In this document: piece by piece, positions 48,815 through 57,758 of the stretch
Layout of the letters: the number at the start of each line of letters is the position of its first letter
How positions within the stretch are numbered: position 1 is the first letter of the stretch
Assembly (NCBI RefSeq): GCF_003013715.1
Contig: NC_072813.1
Location: 1,922,001-1,986,000 of the forward strand
Length of the DNA: 64,000 nucleotides
Direction: 5' to 3'
DNA from: Candidozyma auris
Lineage: Eukaryota; Ascomycota; Pichiomycetes; Serinales; Metschnikowiaceae
Notes under the pieces: model-generated
Told to the model about the DNA's origin: nothing
The model's input: the letters and a program-made list of their open reading frames with translations, nothing else
Databases searched by the model: none
Program-made: the position numbers and the translations under genes

Positions 48815-48886
48815 CTCCGATACGGGGAGTCGAACCCCGGTCTGCTCGGTGAAAGCGAACCGTGATAGCCGTTACACTATATCGGA
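48815..48886 (-). tRNA. tRNA-Glu (UUC anticodon)
   Basis: 72 nt cloverleaf without intron: acceptor TCCGATA/TATCGGA plus discriminator G, D-stem GTGT/TCAC hmm-type pairing around AACGGCTA, anticodon stem GTTCG/CGAGC with loop CTTTCAC (anticodon TTC), T-stem CGGGG/CCCCG with loop TTCGACT. Nearly identical to Saccharomyces tRNA-Glu apart from the anticodon stem. Followed by an oligo-T terminator. Confidence 0.97.
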
Positions 48887-51800
48887 ATAGTAGGGAAATT
48901 TATGGCGTGCGGTAAATAGATATGTGACAAAGAACATTGCATTTAAACAGGCTCAGCGACCGATAAATTGTGTTATGGTTGCGTATGTACTCTTCGGGTT
49001 GTCTGAGAAGATGTCCAAGCTGAATTTTGACCGAAATTTGCGAATATAGACCTCAGTATTGTCAATTACAACATCTAGACTAATGAATCGAAAACGGACT
49101 CAGTTATGCCTCATGAGGGACTACAGATCTATAAATTTCACTCAGTTGTCTATAACAGTGATCGCTAATCATCAATTTACTATTATCACTAATCAGATTA
49201 TTGACCGATACCCTGGAGCAGGACTATCTCCGGAAACGTCAACTCAAACAAGAGATGCGAAATTAGTCCATTTGGACTGTAATATCTGAGAGACGCTTAT
49301 AAGTGTCTCTATCAAGTGAAGCTGATCGAAGATTTGTTTTCTATAGCGATAAGTTTTCTTTACCTTTATCGGAATTTGTTGCCATAAAAAAAAAAAAGAA
49401 AAACTCAAAACTCTACGGTTCGGAGCTTCATTTGATGTAATTATTGTAGATTAATTCGTGGCTGAAGTTAAGGAGCTATAGACAAAAAGTGACTTCAGGC
49501 ATTTCCGAGCTTCTGAATAACCAGACATGTGATTTGCTGGTGATGAGTCCTGTATTGTGATAACCTGGGGAGATCATTCCATGAGACTCTCATCTCTCTT
49601 CCATTGATGAATATCGAAAGTTCGCCAGCTTAAAACGTATTTTGGGTAAAATTAGGTTCTTCGGGACTATTATCACAAAAACTAACACCGATGTGGCTGA
49701 AATGCTCATTGATACAGCATAGGATTTTCCATTGTACTTTGATATATTAAAAAAGCGGTCATCATCAGTCGCATTTGTCTACAAAGTGAGGGAAGCTTGA
49801 TTTGTGTAATGTGAGTTTTTCAAGAACATAAGGTGTATGAGGATTAGTCTTCTATAGTAATATGCTTTGCTCAATCTTGTCAAATGTGTTCAGATAACTA
49901 AAACACGAGAAAAAAGTATCAATGTAGATTTCCATGAAAGCCATACATGATGGCGAATCGCCATATAGTCGGGTCACATCGTTGATTACTAAACTCACAT
50001 GTTCACAGCAGCCTGAAACCAAAGATGTAAGTCAATATGGGAGCAAACGAGATCTCCGCCTTATAAACCTCGCAACTGTGTTGCCATGACTACCTCATCT
50101 CGAAATTCGAAGTGCCGATGATAAAGTAGAATGTGACTACAATCCAGGGACGTCTCAAATAACTTCACACGTTTATAGGTCGAGGCAAAATTTTGAGAAG
50201 GGATTATGGCCATAATATCAGACTGAACAAGAATCTGAAGACCCTGAGTATCCAGAAATTCTGATGCTTTTACTCACCAATCACGTCTTCTAACAGCACT
50301 TCTCTACCTATTACCTGAAAGCTGGTAAAGGCTCACAACTCTTTCAGGTCAAAAGAATTAAAATATGTTGACACAGATCGATCATGAGTAAAACAGGCTT
50401 CCGGTCGGATGAAAAATACCAGACGTGATCATTCCTCTTTATGCAAGCAAGGCGATATGGTAGCATCTACTATGAAACCAAAAAGTGAGAAGAGCCCTTT
50501 GACGCAAACCACCCTAGTCAAAATCCTCACGAGCGAATTGGTGGCGTTGCCAGGAGCCCGGACCAAAAAAAGGTGGCAAAATTGATATTGTTATTGGCGC
50601 CACATTCCCTTTATGTCTCTCGTCATGACACCGCAAAGTTTAGCCGAGCGAAATATCACAAAGCCAAAGTGCATTGTTCGACCAAGCAGAGTGTGTCCCC
50701 AACCAACAATAGATTGCAATAGCGAGTGAATTTGGCGTATGCTCAATGCTTAATGCTTGACGTGAAGATCCCGAACTCCATTTTCTCGCAGCTGCTCAGC
50801 TCACAATGGCAGTCTAATTATGTGATCGCCATAGCAAGCGAGAATGGCTGCAACAATCAGCTCAGCATTTCCATACAGATGAATGCAAATTGGCTAGAGC
50901 CTGTTTAATGTCTCTCTTCCACTCTGCAACGAAACGCCTAACATGAACATAATTGGCCAAAAAAAAAAAAAAAAGAGTTAGTCTCCGTCCTCCCGATGCA
51001 CCAGAGCTTAAATGAGAAAAGACTAATTCTCCCTCAGTCTGAGGGCGTCGTTTCCAGCCATGAGGCCGCATTGTTCGAGCGTAGTCTCACTTCGACTGAA
51101 AAAACAACCTGGGACCATGGCGAAAAGTTCAAATACGCGCTTGAGCGAGCGCCAATTCCTAGAATACAAAAGCCAATTATGAAAAGAAAAGAATAAACCC
51201 AGACTGCCTAGTCGAAGAGGAAGCTCACCACGTGGTATGGTCATTTTCCCTGGTGCTCGAGCGCACACTCTGTTTGCGTGGAATTGTGGTCAGGGCCCTT
51301 GAATAGTTTCCAGCGCCCGCGCCCGCGGAAAGAAAAAAACAAAAAAGCTGGGCCAGTGACTAACAATTTGGAGGCAAACGCAGCCGTTTGTTGAACTCGA
51401 GATAACGCAGGGAACTCGCGGCGGAACATGCGGACGGCTCCACGGCGGTCGGAAACGGATAGTTGGTTTCTTGGCCCGGTAGCCGGGGTAGCGCCGTGCA
51501 GCTTCGAGGAGTGTTGACAAAAAAAGGGTAAGTTACTCATGATGATGAGATGGAAAAAACCCAACCAATTGCTCAAATGAAATACTACTTGCGTGTTGTG
51601 TGGCACCGCGACCACGAGTAGTGAGTTTGCAGCCATCTGGGGAAAGTAGACTATTTTCGCGCTGGCGCTGGCACTGGCGCTGGGCAGGTGTCGCAGCCAT
51701 TGCCACTGGAGTAGAAGGCACCAAACGGCCAAAGTCGTTGGCAGCGAAATCAGCCCGAAAACAACAAGCAACCACAATTGGCGTTTTAAAGTTGCATTTG

Positions 51801-52020
51801 CGAGGAATCATTGTCGCCACCGACTCCAGAACGACTGCAATGCGCGATGGGCCCAACCTAGAGTCTCTGGGCTCGCTTGCGCCAGTGGAGAGCCTCGCAA
51901 ATCCAATTCTGCGCATCATCACCGCACTGTTATCGCTTGCATAACTAGCAGCATAAATATCCACCACTTCGCTGCCGCCGACACACGAACCTTTTTTGTC
52001 CACTCCAACACCATTTTTCT
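48887..52020. other. 3.1-kb gene-free, largely AT-rich region
   Basis: The longest stretch without a gene. Single lines counted between 49.1 and 50.4 kb are about 30-38% GC, against about 50% in the neighbouring ABC gene. No repeat, tRNA or transposon was seen. The last 0.8 kb is GC-rich promoter DNA with a CCGCGGA box (51323-51329) and motif copies at 50844-50853 and 51626-51636. Minus-strand frames 51241-51777 and 51533-52003 overlap each other and look compositional. The AT-rich part could be a long upstream region or a point of chromosomal function such as a centromere. Confidence 0.5.
51323..51329. promoter_or_regulatory. PDRE-like CCGCGGA box upstream of the ABC transporter
   Basis: CCGCGGA, the core recognised by Pdr1/Pdr3-type zinc-cluster regulators in Saccharomyces, about 690 bp upstream of the transporter ATG. 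GC-rich context makes a chance match possible, and drug-response regulators differ in CUG-clade yeasts. Confidence 0.3.
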
Positions 52021-55000
52021 ATGGCCGAGCTAGAAAAGGGCGATGAAGCCCAACCGGCCCTTCAACACAGACTATGCACGCCGTTGCTACTGAAGAAAGT
52101 GCCGCCGGTGCCTCGAGATGAAGACAGACCGGTGCATCCAAAGGCCACCAACCCGTTCTCGTGGTTCTTTTTCACCTGGTTGAAGCCGGTATTGCTCAGG
52201 GGCTACAAGCGGACTTTGCTTCCGGAAGACATGTTCAAGTTGCACGACGAGATGACTGTAGAGCATCTCGCTGGAAAGTTCCAGGCCATCTTCGACCGCA
52301 GGTTGGCCGCAGACAAGAAGAAGTACTTGAAGAGAAGGAGACAGTTGGCATTGAAGAAAGGAGACAGCGATGTTAGTGCACGTACTGATGAAGATCTCAT
52401 GCTAGAGTACGAGCCGCTGAAGTCGTTGTGTTTCTTATCGTTGTATGAGACATTCTTGTGGCAGTACTCAATGGCATTGCTCTTTGGCATGCTTGGCCTT
52501 GTGGGCCAAGCGTGCAACCCTCTTTTGTCTCGAAAATTGATCAATTTTGTCGAATTGGAGGCTTTGGGAATCCCAACGAAGATCGGCACAGGCATTGGCT
52601 ACGCCTTTGGCGTTGCGATCTTGATGTTTGTCTCTGACGTCCTTCACAACCAAGGTGTTTATTTTGCCATGCTCACGGGTGCTCAGATCAGAGCAATATT
52701 CACAAAAGCGCTTCTTGACAAATCATTCAAGCTTAACACCCGCTCGCGAAAGAAGTTTCCTCCTTCGAAAATCACTTCCATCATGAGTACCGATGTGTCT
52801 CGTGTGGATTTAGGCACAGGCTTCTCCATTTACGGCTTCGTCCTTATATTTCCCGTGGGTGTGTCAATAGGGATCTTAATTTACAACATCAAGGCTCCCG
52901 CTATGGTAGGTGTCGGTCTTATGTTAGCCTTCGTTTTCGTTTCTGGAGGGTTGAGTACTTTGCTTTTCAGCTTCAGGAAGACAGCCCAGAAGGCAACGGA
53001 TTCCAGAGTTGGGTACATGAAAGAAGTGTTGAACAACTTGAAGATGATCAAGTTCTACTCGTGGGAGAAGCCATATCATGCTCTCATTACAAAGATAAGG
53101 CGCAGGGAAATGGCATATCTTCTTCGTATGGAGATCACTAGGATGATTATCATCACTTTGGCAGCATCTTTAGCTTTGGTTAGTTCCTTGGTCTCCTTCC
53201 TCACGTTATATGCTATTGCGTCGCCAAGCTCTAGAAATCCCGCTGAAATCTTCTCCTCGGTGTCTCTATTCAACTTGTTGGCGAGTCAGTTCCTCGTGCT
53301 CCCCCTTTCGATTGCGGGCAGCACTGATGCTTTTCTTGGTATGAATAGAGTGGCCGCTGTGTTGGCCGCTGACGAGATAGACCCGGAAGACGCAGATACT
53401 ATATTATCGGAACGGACCCAGGCTCTTCTCGAAGAAAAGAAATTGGCTATTACTGTTCAAGATGGCGAATTTGAATGGGAGCTATTCGACTTTGATGACG
53501 AAAAGTCAGAGGAGAAAGAAGAACACAAGGATGAACTGAAGAAGAAGAAGAAAAAAGAGCTGAAGAAAAAGGTGAAGAAATCCGCAAAAGACGTCAGTGA
53601 TACTTCAAGTGCTTCATCCAATGAAAAGGAGCGCAAGTCTTTCAAGCTTCACAATGTTAATTTGGATATCAGGCAAGGTGCCTTTGTTGTAATCACAGGC
53701 TCTATTGGCTCCGGGAAGTCTTCCTTGCTTCATGCATTGGATGGTGCAATGAAGAAACTATCAGGAGATGTATACGTTAATGGATCCCTTCTCATGTGTG
53801 GAACACCTTGGATTCAAAGCGCATCATTGCGGGAAAACATTCTTTTCGGTTCAACTTACGATGAAAAATGGTACAAAGAAGTCATCCGTGCATGTTCTTT
53901 GGAAAGTGACTTCGATATACTACCCGCAGGTGATCTTACCGAAATTGGTGAGCGTGGTATCACATTATCCGGAGGGCAGAAGGCTCGTGTGTGTTTGGCA
54001 AGGACGGTGTATGCAAACAGCTCCATTATACTTCTCGATGATGTTTTGAGTGCTGTGGATGCCAAAGTGGGCAAGCATATAATGAGCGAATGTATCATGG
54101 GAATACTCAAAGGAAAAACCAGAGTTCTAGCCACGCACCAGCTTTCGCTCATTAGCGAGGCAGAGCATGTTATTTTTTTGAATGGAGATGGAACTATTTC
54201 TCGTGGAACCTTTGAAGAGCTCAAGCTGACCAACAGCGCTTTCAAAGCACTTATGGAGCACAACCGCAAAAGCGAGGAAAATGATGAAGATGAGCTGGAA
54301 CCGGCAAGTGAAGTTGAAGCGAGCGAAAAGGAGCTCATAAAAAGACAGCTCACCAAACAGACCACAACCCAAGTTAGCAGTGATTCGGTCGAGAAAGTGG
54401 AATTGGACGGCAAATTGTATGATGAAGAAGAAAAATCTGTTAATGCAATTGGTTGGGATGTTTACGGCAGATATATCTTGACGGGCGTTCAAGGGTTCAA
54501 ATTCAATTGGCTTCTTTTCGTCATCTTATGCCTCTGCATCTTAGGAACGTTCATGTCTCTTTTCACAAATAATTGGTTGTCCTTCTGGATATCAAGAAAG
54601 TTCGATCAACCCGCCGGATTTTATATCGGCTTTTACGCTGCTTTTACCGGTCTTGCGGTCATTTTAATGGTATTTCAGTTCTGCAGTATCATTTTCGTCA
54701 TGAACAGGGCTTCGAGAATTTTAAACATCAAAGCTTTGGGAAAGATACTACATGTGCCAATGTCTTTTATGGACACTACTCCTATGGGAAGAATCCTCAA
54801 CCGGTTCACAAAAGACACCGATACCTTAGATAATGAAATAGGTGACAGAGTTGGCATGGTTGTCAATTTTACTTTCGAAATTTGGGGTGTGATCATCATG
54901 TGCATCATTTATATGCCCTGGTTCGCAATTGCTGTTCCATTCATAGTCGCCGTGTTCATCATCATGGCGAACTTTTACCAAGCCTCTGGGCGAGAAGTCA

Positions 55001-56241
55001 AGCGTTTGGAGGCCGTGCAGAGATCTCATGTCTACAACAATTTCAACGAGTCATTGACAGGTATGCCCACAATTAAGGCATTTAAGCTGATTCAAAGATT
55101 CTTAAACAAAAATGTTGCCACAATTAATAAGATGGATGAGGCATATTTCGTCACAGTGGCCAACCAAAGATGGCTTGACACCTATTTATCTCTTTTGGCG
55201 ACACTTTTTGCCCTACTTATCGCATTGCTCTGTGTTTGTCGTGTTTTCGATATTGGAGCATCGGCAGTCGGTTTGTTGGTATCCTACGTTCTTCAAATCT
55301 CTGGTTTAATCTCAATGCTTGTCGTTGTTTTTACACAAGTTGAGCAAGACATGAACTCTGCTGAGCGTGTGATGGATTACGTCTACAAGATTCCACAGGA
55401 ACGGCCTTACGAGATATCGGAGACGAGACCACCTCCTGAGTGGCCTCAGAACGGAGAAATACGATTTATCAATGTCGACTTTGCTTACAGAGAGGGCTTA
55501 CCTCTAACATTGAGAAATATCAATGCTGACATCAAACCCCATGAAAAAATCGGAATATGTGGTCGTACTGGTGCGGGTAAATCTTCCATAATGGTTGCCC
55601 TTTTCAGAATAGCCGAGTTGACGTCTGGTAGCATCATGATCGATGGAATTGATGTTAGCACGCTTGGACTTCACGAATTGAGGTCAAACCTCTCCATCAT
55701 TCCTCAGGATCCAGTATTATTCAAGGGTACCATTCGCTCAAACTTAGATCCTTTCGAAACGAAGACTGACGATGAACTTTGGGACACTTTACGAAGGGCG
55801 GATATCATTGACGCCGCGTCTCTAGAACATGTCAAGACGCAAAGGGTTGGAGACGATGATTTCCACAAATTTCACCTCGACAATGAGGTTGACGACGAAG
55901 GGGAGAACTTTTCGCTTGGAGAGAAGCAATTAGTTGCCTTTGCTAGGGCTTTGGTAAGAGATACAAAGATCATCGTTCTTGATGAGGCAACGTCAAGTGT
56001 TGATTACGCTACAGACAGTAAGTTGCAGAAAGCTATTGTACGTGAATTCAGTGACCGTACTATCCTTTGCATAGCTCATCGTCTCAAGACAATTTTGCAT
56101 TATGACCGTGTCATTGTCATGGAACAAGGTGAGATAAAGGAGTTTGATACCCCATCACACCTCTACAACTCCACTGGCACCATCTTCAGACAGATGTGTG
56201 ACAAATCAGGCATCAGCAAAGAAGACTTCTACGAGTGGTAG
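52021..56241 (+). CDS. YOR1: Yor1-like ABCC multidrug transporter (complete)
   Basis: 1406 residues, complete full-size ABCC exporter without an extra N-terminal membrane domain. Entry segment PFSWFFFTWLKPVLLRGYKR; first membrane domain about 135-440; NBD1 Walker A GSIGSGKSS (about 559), LSGGQKAR (about 649), Walker B into LLDDVLSAVDA; linker with a Lys-rich stretch at about 505-525 and a charged linker at 750-800; second membrane domain about 818-1115 with FMDTTPMGRILNRFTKDTDT; NBD2 Walker A GRTGAGKSS (about 1181), FSLGEKQL (about 1297), IIVLDEATSSVD. Homologous to the transporter at the other end of the window, but without its Gln/Ala-Gly-rich N-terminus. Yor1-type pumps give oligomycin and organic-anion resistance; the substrate here is inferred. 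ATG at 52021. Confidence 0.93.
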   Translation: MAELEKGDEAQPALQHRLCTPLLLKKVPPVPRDEDRPVHPKATNPFSWFFFTWLKPVLLRGYKRTLLPEDMFKLHDEMTVEHLAGKFQAIFDRRLAADKKKYLKRRRQLALKKGDSDVSARTDEDLMLEYEPLKSLCFLSLYETFLWQYSMALLFGMLGLVGQACNPLLSRKLINFVELEALGIPTKIGTGIGYAFGVAILMFVSDVLHNQGVYFAMLTGAQIRAIFTKALLDKSFKLNTRSRKKFPPSKITSIMSTDVSRVDLGTGFSIYGFVLIFPVGVSIGILIYNIKAPAMVGVGLMLAFVFVSGGLSTLLFSFRKTAQKATDSRVGYMKEVLNNLKMIKFYSWEKPYHALITKIRRREMAYLLRMEITRMIIITLAASLALVSSLVSFLTLYAIASPSSRNPAEIFSSVSLFNLLASQFLVLPLSIAGSTDAFLGMNRVAAVLAADEIDPEDADTILSERTQALLEEKKLAITVQDGEFEWELFDFDDEKSEEKEEHKDELKKKKKKELKKKVKKSAKDVSDTSSASSNEKERKSFKLHNVNLDIRQGAFVVITGSIGSGKSSLLHALDGAMKKLSGDVYVNGSLLMCGTPWIQSASLRENILFGSTYDEKWYKEVIRACSLESDFDILPAGDLTEIGERGITLSGGQKARVCLARTVYANSSIILLDDVLSAVDAKVGKHIMSECIMGILKGKTRVLATHQLSLISEAEHVIFLNGDGTISRGTFEELKLTNSAFKALMEHNRKSEENDEDELEPASEVEASEKELIKRQLTKQTTTQVSSDSVEKVELDGKLYDEEEKSVNAIGWDVYGRYILTGVQGFKFNWLLFVILCLCILGTFMSLFTNNWLSFWISRKFDQPAGFYIGFYAAFTGLAVILMVFQFCSIIFVMNRASRILNIKALGKILHVPMSFMDTTPMGRILNRFTKDTDTLDNEIGDRVGMVVNFTFEIWGVIIMCIIYMPWFAIAVPFIVAVFIIMANFYQASGREVKRLEAVQRSHVYNNFNESLTGMPTIKAFKLIQRFLNKNVATINKMDEAYFVTVANQRWLDTYLSLLATLFALLIALLCVCRVFDIGASAVGLLVSYVLQISGLISMLVVVFTQVEQDMNSAERVMDYVYKIPQERPYEISETRPPPEWPQNGEIRFINVDFAYREGLPLTLRNINADIKPHEKIGICGRTGAGKSSIMVALFRIAELTSGSIMIDGIDVSTLGLHELRSNLSIIPQDPVLFKGTIRSNLDPFETKTDDELWDTLRRADIIDAASLEHVKTQRVGDDDFHKFHLDNEVDDEGENFSLGEKQLVAFARALVRDTKIIVLDEATSSVDYATDSKLQKAIVREFSDRTILCIAHRLKTILHYDRVIVMEQGEIKEFDTPSHLYNSTGTIFRQMCDKSGISKEDFYEW

Positions 56242-56385
56242 AAGCTCATAACGATAGTATTTATAGTTAACAGTAAATAATTCAATGGACGGGCATTAAG
56301 AGAGTCTCGATTAACCAGATAACCATCGACTATATGCGAACGCGACCCCAGATTTTTCAAAGCCTATAGAGAATATCAACAGTCA

Positions 56386-57348
56386 ATGAGCCGCTCCTCA
56401 CCAATAGCTTTGATTCTTGGTGGATGCTGCTGCAACGTGTACCTGTTTGAGGAACTCACTAGAGATGAAAGGTTCATTTCCCAAGCCCCGAACTTGGGAA
56501 CTACGATCACCCTATGTCAGTTTGTTTTCGTGCTGTTAGCGTGTCTACCGAGTCAGCTTGAAGGTGTGTTCCTTAGGAAACCTGCAATCCCACTACTGAA
56601 GCTAATATTTCTTGTCATTCTTTATTTTGCCACTTCGGTGTTGAACAATCTGGCCTGGCGCTATGGCATCTCTGTGCCAATTCACATAGTGTTCAGGTCA
56701 AGCAGTACTGTAATGTCTATGATCGTGGGTTACGTCATTGGTGGGAATTTGTACCTGAAGCACCAAGTGATGCTGTGCGTTTCGATGACCGTGGGTACAA
56801 TTTTGGTGATATTGCAAAGGCAAGAAAACAGCGATGCCGCGTCTTACAACCATCTATTCTTCTGTGGTGTTGCTGTGCTCACATTTGCCTCGTTCTTGGG
56901 CGCCTACATGGGTCTCTACACGGAGAAATTATACCAAAGGTACGGATCTCATTGGCAAGAAACCCAGTTTTACACTCATTTTTTGGCATTGCCTACATTA
57001 CTTTTCCTTGGACCGGCAGTATTCACAGATCTCGAAGTTATACGAAACTCTGAATCTGTTTTTCTTGGTTTGCCCAGGGGAATTGTGCTTCTTCTAGTCA
57101 ATGCAACAACCCAACTTGTCTGTACTCTGGGAGTCAACAGACTAGCCAGCACCTCCTCCTCTTTGACAGTGGCGGTGATCTTGCTCGCCAGAAAGTTTGT
57201 CAGTTTGGCTATCAGTGCTTACATTCACGGTTCATCTTTTACGACCCAGGGAATCGTTGGCTCGATAATAATTGTTGTTGCAACAATTCACTACGCCGTT
57301 GCTAGTAAGGTAGAGAAGGCAACCGAACAGAAAATAAAGACACATTAG
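56386..57348 (+). CDS. YEA4: Yea4-like UDP-GlcNAc transporter
   Basis: 320 residues, about ten membrane helices, SLC35B-type nucleotide-sugar transporter. Landmarks: LGGCCCNVYLFEEL in helix 1, LNNLAWRYGISVPIHIVFRS, MGLYTEKLYQRYGSHWQE and a C-terminal LARKFVSLAISAY. Yea4 imports UDP-N-acetylglucosamine into the ER for chitin synthesis. No KDEL-type motif is needed; the tail KATEQKIKTH is basic. ATG at 56386, 144 bp after the ABC gene stop and in the same orientation. Confidence 0.92.
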   Translation: MSRSSPIALILGGCCCNVYLFEELTRDERFISQAPNLGTTITLCQFVFVLLACLPSQLEGVFLRKPAIPLLKLIFLVILYFATSVLNNLAWRYGISVPIHIVFRSSSTVMSMIVGYVIGGNLYLKHQVMLCVSMTVGTILVILQRQENSDAASYNHLFFCGVAVLTFASFLGAYMGLYTEKLYQRYGSHWQETQFYTHFLALPTLLFLGPAVFTDLEVIRNSESVFLGLPRGIVLLLVNATTQLVCTLGVNRLASTSSSLTVAVILLARKFVSLAISAYIHGSSFTTQGIVGSIIIVVATIHYAVASKVEKATEQKIKTH

Positions 57349-57758
57349 AACCCAAAATCTGGAGCCTCACCAGCTCATGACTACAGACGTATATTTTGCT
57401 GATATAGAAGATATATCGTAATAAAAGAGGCAAGCATTGTATGGAAATTCATCTTGGCTGCCATTGTAGTACAAGGTTCGTTGGGTGAGCAGCAACAGCA
57501 CCTATTCCTGAAGTTGAACTACCTATTAATACGTAAAGCATAAGTTTGCAACACTCATCATAAGATAATGAAATCGTGACTCAAAATTATTCATTCTCTG
57601 ACAAAAGTTGCATATTAGGTGACGCTTCCAAAATGGTTGCAAATGATTTGGTTGCAAATGAAGAATATGCACTACATTGCTTCGCAGTAACTACATAGAA
57701 GCGATCTCTTAAAGCAGGTTTCAATGAGACCACTTTCCTTCAAATACCGTCAATTGCT
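57349..57758. other. 410-bp YEA4-MEF2 intergenic region
   Basis: Two copies of the recurrent motif in the same orientation, ATGGTTGCAAAT (57633-57644) and GGTTGCAAAT (57650-57659), about 100-125 bp upstream of the MEF2 ATG. Confidence 0.55.

Noticed and set aside
51241..52003. Minus-strand frames of 178 and 156 codons upstream of the ABC transporter
   Set aside because: They overlap each other in different frames, have Ser/Ala/Arg repeats from a GCTGGC-type repeat, and show no recognisable domain; most likely GC-rich promoter DNA.
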